DNA of 64,000 nt from Adiantum capillus-veneris (Eukaryota > Streptophyta > Polypodiopsida > Polypodiales > Pteridaceae): contig CM043968.1 in NCBI GenBank assembly GCA_014529385.2, forward strand, positions 10,613,648-10,677,647. The letters run 5' to 3'. A program made the translations under genes and the position numbers. The notes beneath the pieces were generated by a model that worked only from the letters and a program-made list of their open reading frames with translations, made no database searches and was not told where the DNA came from. Shown here piece by piece: positions 23,387 through 35,116 of the stretch (the first letter of the stretch is position 1; each line of letters starts with the position of its first letter).

Positions 23387-24620
23387 TTACTCTAATGTAG
23401 CATTGTAAGCATTGACAAGTTTCATACTATCCTTAAGTTGTATTCCTTTCATCCATCTAGCATCTTCAAAAGGATAATTTTTGAACTTAATAAGATACCG
23501 TCGGATAATCTTACCATGTCGTAGTACGTTGTCTTCGTGCCGAAGGATAGCTTCGGGTTGTAGCACCTCTTCTTGATCTTCAACTTTGGGTGGGTCTTCA
23601 ATAATTGGTTCACTTGGTGGCTCTCCTTTGTAGGACTTAAGTAGGCTCACATGAAAATCATTGTGTATGAGCCAATGGTTGGGTAACTTGAGTTGGTAGG
23701 CCGTCTCATTGATAGGCTTCACGATTTGGAAAGGACCATAGTATCTTTTTGCTAGCTTAGCATAATACTTTTGATGGCCGTAGGATTTTTGCTGGTTGTT
23801 TGCCTTAATTGAGCCTTAGGAAACTTGAGTAAGGCCCAATCATTTTCTTTGAACGTTAAGGCCATTTTGTGCTTGTCAGCAGCAGCTTTTTGCCTTTGTT
23901 GAGAGATGGATATAGCCTCCTTAATCTTTTGAAAAGATTCTTGTAGGTCACGGCTATACTCATCGGCGGCGAAGATCTTCCCATGTACTTTGAGTAGCAA
24001 AGGACTTTTAGGTCTTCCATCAAAAGGTGCTTTTCTCGTAGAAGTATGTACAGTATTATTGTAGGTATACTCTACAAGAGGTAAGTACTTTTCCCATTGT
24101 GAGCATTGATCTACTTCGATAACATAAGTCTTGAGTAGATCGAGTATCGTAAGATTGGCTATCTCACTTTGGCCATCCGTTTGTGGATGATAGGCCAAAG
24201 AGAAATTCAATCTTATTCCTAGATTTTCAAAGAGACCTTTCCAAAAATTATTGGTCATTCTAGGATCTCTATCTGACACAATGGATGTGGGTAATCCATG
24301 GTGTTTGAAAATATGAGATATGAAGAGAGTTTCCATTTGGTGTGCCTTAATAGTCTTTTTGACAGGAATAAAGTGTGCTTGCTTGCTAAACCTGTCGACT
24401 ATTATCCATATTCCCGTATTTCCATGGATAGACTTGAGCAATCCAAAGATGAAATCCATGGATATACTCTCCCATGGTAAATTTGGGATAGGCAATGGCT
24501 TGAGTAATCTAGGTTGCTTCCCTCTATCATATTTGGTATTTTGGCATACTACGCATTTTGAAACATACTCTTGTATGTCCACTTTCATAGTAGGCCAATA
24601 GAAATACATCTCGACTCCTC
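23387..24620 (-). pseudogene. Element B integrase with C-terminal chromodomain
   Basis: On the minus strand, the zinc-binding end KCVVCQNTKYDRGKQP is followed by the catalytic core: first Asp in ESISMDFIFGL, second Asp in IVSDRDPRM, Glu in DGQSEIAN. The C-terminal region has KENDWALLKFPKAQLR. The ORF at 23387-23722 adds HVSLLKSYKGEPP, VLQPEAILRH and a chromodomain core (KIIRRYLIKFKNYPFEDARW). Chromodomains steer integration toward marked chromatin. A frameshift at about 23740 separates core and chromodomain, and one at about 24600 separates integrase from RNase H. Confidence 0.88.
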
Positions 24621-24878
24621 AAAGAGTAGGTTGAATACCTCTATGCCCCGCATAGGGAGGAGCATGGGATTCATACATAACTTTCTCACGAGGGGATGGG
24701 TAACACATAGTTTATTTCCGTGGAGAAGATAACCATCCTGCAAGGTGAATGGTTCCTCTTTCTTCCCCAAAGCAAGGACTGACATTATGTCTGTAAAGTC
24801 AGGGTCAGTAGCATACTCATCTATCATAGAGGATAGATCATTGTGAGTAGCTATAGACACCGCATTAACTTTTCGTCG

Positions 24879-26322
24879 TCATGAAAGTGCATTGGCCACT
24901 TGATTGTGCTTACCAGCAATGTGAGCAATATGGAAATTAAATTGCGAAATAAAATTTTCCCACCTCAATTGTTTGTCGAAAAGCTTGGTTTGCGTCATGA
25001 AATACTTCAAAGTTTGGTGGTCGTTTCGTAGGATAAATGGAGTCCCCAATAGGTAGTGCTTCCATGTGTCTAGGGCATGTAGAACGACTAAAAGCTCTTT
25101 CTCATAAATGCCCAAGATTCGTTCATCCGTATTGAGCCTTCGGATCTCATATGCTATGGCATGCCCTTCTTGAAGAAAAACTGCTCCAAGGCAACCACCA
25201 CAAGCATCACATTGGACCTCAAATGGCTTTGAGAGATCCGGAAGCATGAGGACTAGTTGGGAGGTAAGTCTCTCCTTGAGCTTATCAAAAGCATTTTGCT
25301 CCTTAGCAGTCCATACATACTTAACGTTCTTCTTAGTTTGGTCATGTAGTGGTCCTGCTATTTGAGAGAATTTTGCTATGAAGCGTCTATAGTATGCACA
25401 CATACCAATAAAGCTTCTTAGCTCATGTAGATTCCTTGGGTTAGGCCATGATTTTATTACCTCTAACTTTGATGGATCCATACGGATACCATCTTGAAAG
25501 ATAATATGACACAGGTATTGAATCTCTTGAAGGAAAAATTCACTTTTCTTTTGGTTGAGAACAAATGTATTCTCCCTCAATGCTTGAAAAATCACTTGGA
25601 GATGTTGCTTATGTTCCTCCAAAGACTTGGAGTAGATGATGATATCATCAAAGAACACTCCAGTGAATTTGCGATAAGGTCTACAAATTTTCTCCATTAG
25701 ATGATTGAACGTAGCTGGTGCATTAGTCAAGCCAAAAGGCATGACTAGATATTCATAAAGACCAAACGTTGTGCGAAACGCGGTCTTTAGGATATCTTCA
25801 TCCACTATCCTTATTTGATGATAGTCACTTTTAAGGTCAATCCTACTGAAGTATGTAGAGCCTTGTAGCTTATCAAACAGATCTTCTACCCGAGGCACGG
25901 GAAATCTGTTTTTGATAGTGATATGGTTTAGTGCTCGATAGTCCACGCATACGGTATGTACCATCTTTCTTTTGCACTAAAAGGACTGGAGAACAAAAGG
26001 GAGAGGGACTAGGCCTCACCATCCCTTTGTCTACCAATTCCTGTACTTGCCTCATGATCTCCTCTTGTTGAGCTTGTGAGACTTAATAAGGAGGCTTGTT
26101 AGGCGGTGAGCTTCCTGGAAGGAGCTCAATGTGATGGTCATCATCCCCTCGTTTTGGAGGTAAGTCCATAGGGATATCATCGATGAACACATCTTGGAAT
26201 CCTTTTAAAAAATTAGACAAGTCTAACTCTTCTTGATTCCTACCATTTGTATTTGATGAAACATTATAATCTTTTAGATACTCTTTGATAAAAATCATGT
26301 ACACAGAAATTGAGCTCGTCAT
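24879..26322 (-). pseudogene. Element B reverse transcriptase and RNase H
   Basis: The 361-codon open frame at 24879-25964 has the CVDYRALNHITIKNRFPVP block, GLYEYLVMPFGLTNAPATF, the catalytic FFDDIIIYS, the RNase H start with FEVQCDACGG, and the RNase H end HIAGKHNQVANALS. The upstream part, with PPYSISQAQ-like text and VLLVQKKDGTYRM, is in another frame (25873-26322) after a frameshift at about 25950. The RT fold is otherwise well kept. Confidence 0.9.
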
Positions 26323-26384
26323 TGATTTATCAAAAGCATGAGGATTTACAAGTGGAATAATGCGACCACGTTCACTAGCATCTA

Positions 26385-28007
26385 TGTAATGGAATTCGCC
26401 TATTCAATTTTAGAGTAGCGGAATTTAATGAGAGTGCTTTCAAGAAATGATTTTGTGAGCATAGCGGGTAGACATAATTGAAGATAGCAACATAATTATA
26501 GCAATTAGTTAACTTGGCATGGACAATACTTTTGCAAGAGAGAGAATTTAGAGAACATGACAACAGTTGAGGACCGAATTTATGTGGAGCCGGTCCCCCC
26601 TCCAATAGGCATTTGTATTATGATTTCTCCCATAAAGAGACACATGTTACAATACATTCTTTGTGTTCCTTGTGACCTAGGTGAAGCAATGAAGATGGAA
26701 AGCTTCATGCATCACCAACATAACATAAACTTGAAGAAAGCTTTAACTATCCCAAGCCTCAGTCCCAAGACCTCAAACACCTTCGAAGGTGGAGAGAGCT
26801 ACCAGGGAATGAGGGTAGGGAAGAGGAAGAAGAAACATTTCGTAGGAGAAAGAATTAGTTCCTCATTTATCATACTCTTGTTGCTAGCATACATAATAGC
26901 ATAGTAATGAAGAAGAAGGAGATGGCAAGCTTAAGCATTGAAGCATGGCTCTTGGTTGGATTTGCACTCCATAGCCAAGAGTGTCGGTGTAGGCTCTCAA
27001 CCTTTACTTGCTTGGAGAGGGAGCTCTTCCACTTTGCATAGCACACAATGAGAGTGCTTGTGAGTGTGTGTGGGTGAGTATACCCCCTAAGAACCCCCCT
27101 AGCTTGCTTGGGTCGACCCCCCCTTGTAGCTCATGCTTGAAGCTCATTGGACCCCTCCAGGCCTAGCCAATCACAAGCAGAAGCCATTACAAGCAACAGG
27201 GATAGCCTTGGGACAAGTGTCCCCCTTTCCCCTTTGAGAGAGAGGACTTGATAAATGCAAAAACAATTAGATAATTCAAGTAATTTATCATTGGACCCCT
27301 TTGAATCCTAGCCAATAGGCTTCAAGCAACACATGAAGGTAACATGGGTAGGGACCTGACATGTGTCCTTGCTGCCTCTTCAAGTTGGGGCTTCCCTTGT
27401 GAGTGTGAGTGTGTGTTCTCTCTCTAATCCCTAGGAAAAGGGCTCGCCCCCCCTCTTGTAGGGATGCTTTTGACTTTAGGAGCTCAAGCACCTTAGTCAT
27501 CAAGCATGACAAAGCACTTGGACTAGGGGGTATTCCCACAAGCATCTCAGGCAAGCATGTCAAGGCACCTCAAGCACCTTAATCAAGCGGCAAGTCAAGC
27601 ACCTCAAGCATGGAGTAAGTCAAGCACCTCAAGCACCTTAATCAAGCACCTCAAGCAGGACAAACACCTCAAGCACGACAAGCACCTCAAGCAGGACAAA
27701 CACCTCGAGCTTGGGCCGGGTTCCCACCTCAAGCTCAGCCCTAGCTTACCTAAGGTCAAAGGACTTTTACACACATTATTGGAGGTCTTCAATGAAGCTA
27801 ACCCTAAGGTCTTATGCTCCATTGGTTAGCCTTGCTCTTGATATATCATCTCCCATTTGGGCCCCTTTACTATTGGCCCCGTGTTGAGATAGATCTATAA
27901 GCACATATCTATATCTTAACACTTGTTCCCGTTTATTCTCCCACATTAAGTGATCAATTTAATATGAGAAAATCATTTGGGTTGGTTAGATATTAGATTT
28001 TATGACA
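26385..28007 (-). mobile_element. Solo LTR of the element B family inserted into element B
   Basis: The 1623-bp TG...CA repeat runs from TGTAATGGAATTCG to TTATGACA and matches the LTR at 21487-23027 throughout. The bases TCTA flank it on both sides (26381-26384 and 28008-28011), a target duplication. It interrupts the continuity between protease (28012 up) and RT (26322 down). The region 27480-27730 holds an expanded run of AAGCACCTC-like units. There is no internal coding region, so this is the product of LTR-LTR recombination of a younger copy. Confidence 0.88.
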
Positions 28008-28011
28008 TCTA

Positions 28012-28307
28012 TATACATGTTCTTTCCCCTTGTAGGTGAAGTAGATTCTCCTTTCAAGGAACTTCATGTTGGTAGCCATGCGATCAAACCATGGCGCCCC
28101 TAGGATAGCATCCTCATGTTGGAGAGGAGAGATGAAGAAGTCTTCTTTGTCGACATAGCTTTGGACATGAAGCCTCAACTTCCCAATCAAGGGAGTAACG
28201 AAAGTTGTGTCAACCATTACCATATCTCCCATCTCAAAAGCTTGAATGCCCAACTTGGTGGCCAACTCCGTTGATATGAAGTTGTGAGTAGAGCCAGGGT
28301 CAAACAA
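28012..28307 (-). pseudogene. Element B protease
   Basis: The retropepsin core reads MFDPGSTHNFISTELATKLG, with the catalytic Asp present, followed by the flap and ILGAPWFDRM. The frame runs into the solo LTR at 28011, which cuts off the link to RT. Confidence 0.82.
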
Positions 28308-28327
28308 GATGAAGGCATCATGCTCTC

Positions 28328-29734
28328 TTACCTTTCCCCAAGCATAGGAAAGTGACGATCCTTTGGAATGAACATCCTCTTTTGGAGCTTCGATGGTGGA
28401 AGCCCTAGGAGTCTCATTGCGAGCATTCTTCTTGGGTCAAGAACGATAGCCATGTCCTTGCTCCCCACACTTGAAACACTTGTGGTCCTTGCGAAAAGCT
28501 TCAAGCTCTTCGGGAGAGAGTTTGTTTTTGCCTTTGTAAACTCCCTTCTCCTTGGACCGATTGTTGTTGTTGTTGGAAGTGCCTTGGGAAGAATTTTGAA
28601 CATTGGTTTTCCCCTTTGCATCATTTTTGTCTTTGTTTTCCATGGGCTTGACATTCCGTCTAGCCCCTTGATGGAAATTGATGCGTGAAGCAACCATGGT
28701 GTGATGGATTACTTTGCTAATAGTACCAGGCCGTTGAGAGTTGATGTATTCGGCCATCTCTTCAGGTAATCCCGCACAAAATTGATGCCTTTGCTCGGCA
28801 AAGTCTATCTTTTGAAAGACAATAATCCTTGAGATGTAAATCCCAAAACTTGTCTACATACTTGTGGATAGACTCATGAGAGAGAAGCTTCAAGCTGCGC
28901 CATTTGATAAGCACTTTGTCCTCTGCATTTCTTGCAAGGAATTGCTTCATGATGGAAACTCGTAGAGTTTTCCATGTCTTTGGGGCTTCGTCGTTGCCAC
29001 AAAGGCTAGCCCACCATTGACGAGCTGATTTTTGGAAGCGCACAGCTACATGGCGTAGCTTGGAGGACTCTGTGAAGCCCTTGTCTCCAAAGGCCACATC
29101 AAATTGTTGGATGAAGGCCAACACTCTGTCAGTAGCACCAAATGTGCCATCATAGGTGAGAAAAGAGATACTCTTTCCTCCCTCCTTGAACTTATTTAGC
29201 TTTTGGGACCTTCGCCATGCAGGGAATGATTTGTGATGTCCTCCCCTCTTGTATTCTCTCGGAGAATAGCCATAGCTTTCGTCAGAAGAGGAGGAAGGTG
29301 AAGAAGAAGGAGAAGAGGGTGACTTCTTCCTAGCCCTTTTCTTCTTTTGTTTCCTCTCTCTCTTTCGGAATGACGAGGAGAGGGACTGTGTGTTGATCTT
29401 TTCCTCTTGGGAGGAGTGGGCGATCATTTAGACCGCCGTCTTCGTGGAGCCACATCTTCAGAGGAACTTAAACTTTCATTGCTTTCTTGCTCTTTGGATT
29501 CCTCCTCTCGTATGGGAGAGAGTCTTCTTTTGGGGGTCTCTTCAAGAGGCCTCCTAAGCTCTCTCTTCTCTTGGAGAGGACAGGAAATTCCATAAGCATG
29601 AAGTTGTTGAGTAACTTAGGCTTGCAAAGCAGGGTTGCCCATAGCTTGTTGCAACCTAGTAACGAGATGATTGACAAACATGGGGGCATCATCATTAGCA
29701 CCTTCATGTGCAAAATCAAAGCTATCAATATTCA
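28328..29734 (-). pseudogene. Element B Gag with zinc knuckle
   Basis: The start codon is at 29732-29734 (MNIDSFDFAHEG), followed by MFVNHLVTRLQQAMGNPAL and then a stop near 29617. The basic/serine-rich segment and capsid core are at 28762-29427 (RKKSPSSPSS, FKEGGKSISFLTYDG, FQKSARQWWASL, HKYVDKFWDLHLKD). After a frameshift near 28790, the C-terminus at 28437-28757 carries the zinc knuckle CFKCGEQGHGYRS. It is cut by a TGA at the place where the last Cys is expected, although protease follows in another frame. Confidence 0.82.
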
Positions 29735-30022
29735 TGTTAAGTATGGAGCCTGATTTACCCCTTGTAATTTTTTGTGGTAAAAACACAAATTTGTAAGGCC
29801 CCCATTATGAGGAGAAGCCATCGTGCGTGAAGAAAAATAACTCGTCAGAAACCTAAATCACTCGTCGAAAACCAAAATTTTCACGGCCACTCTTGAGCCC
29901 ACCGAAATATTCCTTTTCGTCGGAATATTATGGCCGGATGGCGGTCGAAAAGTGGTCAAAAAACGATCTGTTGGTTGGTCGGTTGGTCGGTTGGTCGGTG
30001 GCTGGTAGTCGAAAGTCAATGG

Positions 30023-30052
30023 CCGGTGCCGGTGCCGGTGCCGGTGCCGGTG
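30023..30052. repeat. (GGTGCC)n short repeat in the solo copia LTR
   Basis: Four to five GGTGCC-like units, preceded by a GGTCGGTT repeat at 29970-29998. Both tracts are present in the solo LTR; the LTRs of the full copia element have only irregular related sequence. Confidence 0.8.
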
Positions 30053-30186
30053 GCCGAATTCAAAAGCGGACTTGTCTTCTCAAGGGTGACCACACATGGG
30101 CAGATTGGAGGGTTCAATTTGGACTTATCTACACAAGGGCGGCTACACATGGCTGCCTCTCATGAGAGAGGGCAACCCTTTTGGCC

Positions 30187-30194
30187 TATAAAAG
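30187..30194 (+). promoter_or_regulatory. TATA box in the copia solo LTR
   Basis: TATAAAAG lies in the context ggccTATAAAAGgaggcc, about 450 bp into the LTR. The same box is kept in both LTRs of the full element (58818-58826 and 62741-62749, minus), which supports it as the LTR promoter. Confidence 0.65.
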
Positions 30195-30502
30195 GAGGCC
30201 ATTTATACACACATTTCATAGTTTGAAGTTGATGCAACAAGGTGGGTGTGAGGTGGTGAGAGTGAACCAAAGCAGGAGCTCTATTAAGGATATAATCCCT
30301 TTGTAACCTACTTCTTGTTTGAAGTACTAAAGCCATTAAGTGGCTGCTTTCCCGTGGATGTAGCCCACATTGGGTGAACCACGTATATCGTGTGTACTCT
30401 CTCTCTCTCTCTCTCCTCTATAATCTCTTGTGTGTGAAGATTATCTCTCTCCATGAAGTAATCTACTCAATTATCTACTTAGCTACGTCATATTTCCTAA
30501 CA

Positions 30503-30940
30503 GTTCATTCTACTCTCTTGATTATTGTCAGCCATGTTAACAATATTGGTGTATGTACTTAGTGTATGCTTTGGCAATTCAAAACCTTAGTTGCCACTCC
30601 TCTTAGCCTTTGAAAATTGGCTCTTAAGTATCTACACCCACGGCTCGAAGTGGTTAATTATAGAGAGTAGTGGAGTAGGTCTAACATAGCAAAGTTACCG
30701 AGGGCTAGCTCCTTTTGGACTTCTTATGGCTCAATAATGGTAAAGCCGAAGGCAAGTCTAAAACGACTCCATTATTAAGTCCAAAGCTCCAGAGGTGTGC
30801 ACCATATCCCACAGAGTGGGCTCAACAAAACCGATAATAGATCTCAGTTCCACTTACCCTAATATAATTAACAAAATCAACCATTTATAGGCTACTTAAG
30901 GACCTCTCTTCTTAAGCAAGAAAAGAGAAACCAAATGTTG
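30503..30940. other. Probable 5' leader of element B, no genes
   Basis: This stretch lies between the solo copia LTR and an LTR fragment of element B. No ORF, PBS or repeat was recognised. Confidence 0.35.
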
Positions 30941-31419
30941 TGAGTGTGTGGGTGTTCTCTCTCATCCCCCCTCATGTAGGGCTTGCCCCTTCTTGTAGGA
31001 CTTAGATGGCCCTTAAGCACTTCAAGCTTGGGTTGGGTTCTCACCTCAAGTATAGCCCTAGCATCTCAATCATCAAGCACCTCAAGCATCTCAAGCACCT
31101 CAATCATCAAGCACCTTAAGCACCTCAAGCACCTTAGTCATCAAGCATGACAAGCACCTCAAGCACCTTAAGCTTGGGCCGGGTTCCCACCTCAAGCTCA
31201 GCCCTAGCTTACCTAAGGTCAAAGGACTTTTACACTAACTATTGGAGGTCTTCAATGAAGCTAACCCTAAGGTCTTATGCTCCATTGGTTAGCCTTGCTC
31301 TTTGATAGACCATCTCTCATTTGGGGCCCTTTACCATTGGCCCCGTGTTGAGATAGACCTATAAGCACATGTCTATATCTTAACCCTTGTTCTCGTTTAT
31401 TCTCCCACATTAAGTGATC
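30940..31419 (-). repeat. Truncated 5' LTR fragment of the element B family
   Basis: It matches the last third of the LTRs at 22490-22970 and 27395-27950, with its own version of the 9-bp minisatellite (about 31015-31180). It stops abruptly at attaagtgatca, before the usual TTATGACA end, where region E coding sequence begins. Confidence 0.75.
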
Positions 31420-31429
31420 AGGCTTCTAC

Positions 31430-34253
31430 TTCGACTCTTTTCCTTAAAATTATCACCTCATACTTTAGGAGAGGATATGGGAGTGTGGGTTGCATCCATT
31501 CCTCCCTAAGTACATTTGTGGCCAATCCTTTGAGTCCTACAGAATGGAGCATTCTTGATTCCCATTCCAAGGTTGCCTTGTGGTCTTCTGTTGTGGTCTT
31601 TTCTATCAGAAGTTAGAGGCGTGTCTCCTCCTCTTCAGTCAATGGTTGTGTTTGTTCTACCATTGTCTCCTCCTGTTTTTCCTGGTGCTGTATATCTTTG
31701 GTGCCCTAAGGAATTTCTATGGGCTCATCTCTAGCATTTTTCATCGTTTCACTGGGCCCTGGTTCTTATTCATGTGTCCTTAAATATGCTATTTCCTTTT
31801 GCAATTCCATGATCTGTCTTTGCACAAATGTGTCTTGTTGAGTAGCTTCCTCTGCCATGTCAACCATTTCTTCTTGAAGTGTTTCCAGATTCTTTTGAAG
31901 TTCTTCATGTTCTTTCTGGAGATCTTGATGTTCGGCTCTCATTCTTTCTTCGTCGGCTAGAGATCCTTCTGCCATATGCATTCGTTGTCGTTGCTCTAGC
32001 CGCAATTCCTTCTGCTGTTGTGCAGGGTGGTGATTTGTGCATTTGCCCCTGCACTTGTCCAAACCGCCCTTGGTGTAGCCCTTAGTTATTTGATTGTCAA
32101 GTCCTGGAGCTCTAATTTTTCTTTCATCTCTAGGACTTCGTCTTTTGCTGCTTCTAATCCCTCTTTGACATGATCTTTTTGCTCTTGGAGAGTCTTGATC
32201 ACTCTCCTAGCTTGAGTCATCTCTAGTGTGAGAGTGTCTCTTTTGCTCTCCACCTCCCTTAGTGTTGCACTAAGTGTGTCGAGCTCCTTCTCTGCTTCTT
32301 TGGCCTTCAAGTGGGTATCTTGTACCAGATTTGAGAGGTTATCATGTTCCATTTGCATGTTGTCATCCTTGGTATGCAGCATGTTGTTCTCTTCAGCAAT
32401 GGTAAGAGACTGCGTCCTAACTTTGTCCAGTATTTGATACGTGGCTCTTATGTTATCTTCATTTGCTGCTACCAGGTTTCTAGCCATTGGTCTATTTATT
32501 AGGCTAACCAATGGAACATGATAACCCGTACTAATCATCACTCCTGCAGGCGGTGCTCGACATCGGTTAGCCAAAGGTCTTCATTGAGGCACTGGAGGGA
32601 CTTGAACCATCCCTGGCACTCCGGGCTGTGGTGAGTATTTTTCTGGAGCTATTTTTTGAGACTCTTGGTCTACCTTCCTCTTTTCAGATTTATCATCTCT
32701 TTCCTTGTCCTTGGGGAGCTCTTGTCTCTCTCTTTTTCCTTTGCAGCCCATGGTGGGTTAGGAGTTTTGTAAACCACTATCAAAACCTCTGCCATTGTAT
32801 ATCCCGCTTGTATGAGATCTTCATAAGTGTTCCTTTCATCTTTTTCTTGATCCTCATGTGCAGATGTGGCTTCTTCTGTTGCTTTTGGTGATGATTGGGG
32901 TTCGGGTGTAGATGGTTTTGGACTCGGAGGAGGTGTGGGAGAACTTGGCGGTGAAGGTGGTGTTTCATCTTTCGTTTGCTCTTTCTCTTTATCCTTCTTC
33001 ACTAGTGTTTTTGATGTTTCTTGCAGATTGTTTTTGATATCTTGCACTTCTTCCATCGTGAAAGGCTCTAAGTTTTGCTAATTAATTACTCTTTCCATCT
33101 CTTCATAGGCCCGGATGTAATGGTCAAACTGGTCCTCCTAGTGGTTTAGAGGAGATTCCTCCAACTTTGGTCGGGTCTAGCACCCAGTGTTCTTCAAAAT
33201 CTCCTTTTAATGCTCTTTCTGCAATGAAATGTTCTATCAGCCTCTCAATCCGAGCATCTTTTTGGCTATGCATTTCCTTGGGTATGGATTCCTTGGCCAA
33301 TGCTGCTTTTCCTTTCTTCCTTGGTGGCTCCACACGCTCGTCTTCAAGCACGGTTTCCAACTTTCTTCTTAGCCTTTTGGTGATTGGTGGAGCCGTTTCT
33401 TTCACTGGCTATCTTCGATATCATGTTTCATTTTGAACTACTCGTTCAGTCTTGGCAGCTTTGGCCAATGTCCTCTAGCTCCGATTGCCTCATATGCAAT
33501 CTTCATCAAGGTTCCCCCTCCTCCAATGTACTTGGGCTTTTCCATGCCCATGCCAACCACTTGCTTATGCAGGTATTGGGCGTAGTTCACTTCTTTGGGT
33601 ATGCTGCTTTTCAATGCCCAGGTTATAGTTATTGCTACTGCATGGGAAGGAGTTGTGTATTTATGTGGTCTCTTGCTACAAATATGGAAGTATTGGTTGT
33701 AGAGTTTACATATCTTTGCAGCCCTTGGGTTCACCAGGTCTTTGAATGTTGATTAAACTTCTTTTGTGCGTAGACCTTTACCTCGTCTCTTCTTTCTCAA
33801 ATTGAGCTTCCCCTATTGTGGAGCCCAAGTGCATGCTATGGTTTGAGGTGTGATTAGAGTTTCTATCTTTTGGCCATCCAAAGCTGTTATCACTGCCTTG
33901 CCATCTTTTTGAATAGAGCTGACTAGCTCATATACTCTCTGAACATCCACACCTGCTGGTGGTGCCGTGTAGAAGTTATGGAGGTCCGCTCTTTCTAGTT
34001 GGTGGAGGGTTTCTTCTCTGTTTTCTATTTCTAACATCTCCCGTGGATTCATTGGGATATCCAATGTGTTGCCTTGTGGGTCTCTGAAAGTGCCCTGATA
34101 TACCGCAACTCCTTCCTTTTCTAATGTGGCCTCGTCTACCCAAGCCTTAGCTGGCTTGAGTGTCTCCTCTAGCAGTATATAGGGTTCGCTGGCCACAGTA
34201 ATGTCTTTTACGGACATCCTCTTCTTCTTTGTTGGTGATTTACTTGACTCCAT
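31430..34253 (-). pseudogene. Decayed long ORF, coiled-coil and proline-rich, unrecognised
   Basis: In minus order the open blocks are 34253-33813, 33734-33438, 33405-33124, 33056-32670, 32574-32086 and 32062-31766, then a shorter tail to about 31430. Blocks 1, 2 and 4 share one frame; block 3, block 5 and block 6 are shifted, so this looks like one ORF of roughly 900 codons broken by stops and indels. It begins MESSKSPTKKKRMS. Block 2 is a globular stretch (YNQYFHICSKRP, PKEVNYAQYLHKQV). Block 3 is basic (TKRLRRKLETVLED). Block 4 is proline-rich (TPPPSPKPSTPEP). Blocks 5 and 6 are long heptad-rich coiled coils (LQEQKDHVKEGLEAAKDEV, LQKEHEELQKNLETLQEEM). Block 2 faintly recalls plant transposon-protein domains, but I cannot name a family. 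It lies in the same orientation as region E and may be its extra ORF. Confidence 0.6.
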
Positions 34254-34830
34254 AGATCATGTTGGTTGTTGATGATGTGTCGATGACGCCTATGAAGTTT
34301 GGTGGCAAACGGACACCTATCTAGACCGTGAGGCCCAAATGACGCTTTGTGGCCCCGAAGCCTTTCCCAATGTTTTGGTCCACTTTTTGATGGTTGATTC
34401 GAGCGGAGACTTACTTGCTTATAGACATGCTTGAGATGTATCTTCTCTTGAAGTTTCGCGTCGTTTCGGTGATTCTTTCCCGATCTGTCTTTGTCGTGCC
34501 CGAAGAGATTAGGGTTTTTTTGGTTGACCTTAACCCGCATTGGAGGTCGTAGAGGTGTTCTTTTAGTTAAGGGTTAACCCCCATCAATTCTTGTAGCAAT
34601 CAGTTGGGTGGTTGATGTGTTTCGGGCCCTTTTCAGTTTCTTTCCCACGAAGCCACATTGCCGATTTTCGAAGTTTTTCGCGACAAAGAGAGTGTAGAAC
34701 AAGAAAAGCTCATGGTAACGAGTCTACCTCTCATATCTAGCGCCGATTGATGTGTCGTGTGCGTCGTACGGAGTCGCAGAAGATCCGATCGCTCTAGGTC
34801 TCTCAAGCTCTCTCTCATTTGTGAATAGTG
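34254..34830. other. 5' flank of the decayed ORF, no recognised gene
   Basis: A basic open stretch of about 110 codons exists on the minus strand (34208-34540), but no motif was recognised. The copia element begins just to the right. Confidence 0.4.
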
Positions 34831-34835
34831 AAAAT

Positions 34836-35027
34836 TGAAGGAGTACGAGCGAAAGTGCGACGCGAGAGAGAGTGCAAGAAGAAGAGCACGACGATATGGT
34901 GAACTCGCTCTATTGTAATGTGTAGAGCATAGTGAGTTCTTATTAGGTTTTTACAAAAAAATATGTGTACATACCTGGCGGCCCGCCCACTTACTTGGGC
35001 GACCACATTGAGCTTTATACCCGAAAA
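34836..35027 (-). repeat. 3' LTR of copia element 1
   Basis: 192 bp. Read on the minus strand it starts TTTTCGGG, while its partner starts TGTTGGGG, so the terminal TG dinucleotide needed for integrase recognition is mutated in this copy. Confidence 0.9.
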
Positions 35028-35038
35028 ACCTCCCACTT
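35028..35038 (-). promoter_or_regulatory. Polypurine tract of copia element 1
   Basis: AAGTGGGAGGT lies directly before the 3' LTR on the minus strand, the usual copia plus-strand primer. The related tract in the second copia element is at 59209-59219. Confidence 0.85.
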
Positions 35039-35116
35039 AAAGTCCAATGTGGTACTTTAAGTCTGAGAGAAGCTACTATACAAGCTAATATACAAGAGAT
35101 GTAGAGAAGTGATGTA

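Larger units (their letters stand above)
29735..30502 (+). mobile_element. Solo copia LTR (same family as the element at 58542-63148)
   Basis: The 768-bp repeat runs from TGTTAAGTATGGAGCC to TATTTCCTAACA. It is the reverse-complement match of the two LTRs of the copia element near the right end. The flanks attca (29730-29734) and gttca (30503-30507) look like a 5-bp target duplication with one change. No PBS follows it. The left flank contains the Gag start codon of element B, so the insertion point is exactly at the Gag ATG. Confidence 0.85.
21487..31419 (-). mobile_element. Ty3/gypsy chromovirus B with nested solo LTRs
   Basis: This is an LTR retrotransposon in minus orientation. The 3' LTR is 21487-23027, with the polypurine tract at 23028-23040. 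Integrase with chromodomain is at 23387-24620, RNase H/RT at 24879-26322, protease at 28012-28307 and Gag at 28328-29734. A solo LTR of the same family interrupts the protease/RT junction (26385-28007), and a solo copia LTR sits directly at the Gag start (29735-30502). The 5' LTR survives only as a fragment at about 30940-31419. Several frameshifts and stops are present, but the domains are better preserved than in element A. Confidence 0.85.

Noticed and set aside
27480-27760. Regularly spaced repeats resembling a CRISPR array
   Set aside because: The units are contiguous 9-mers without unique spacers, lie inside a plant LTR, and vary between LTR copies.
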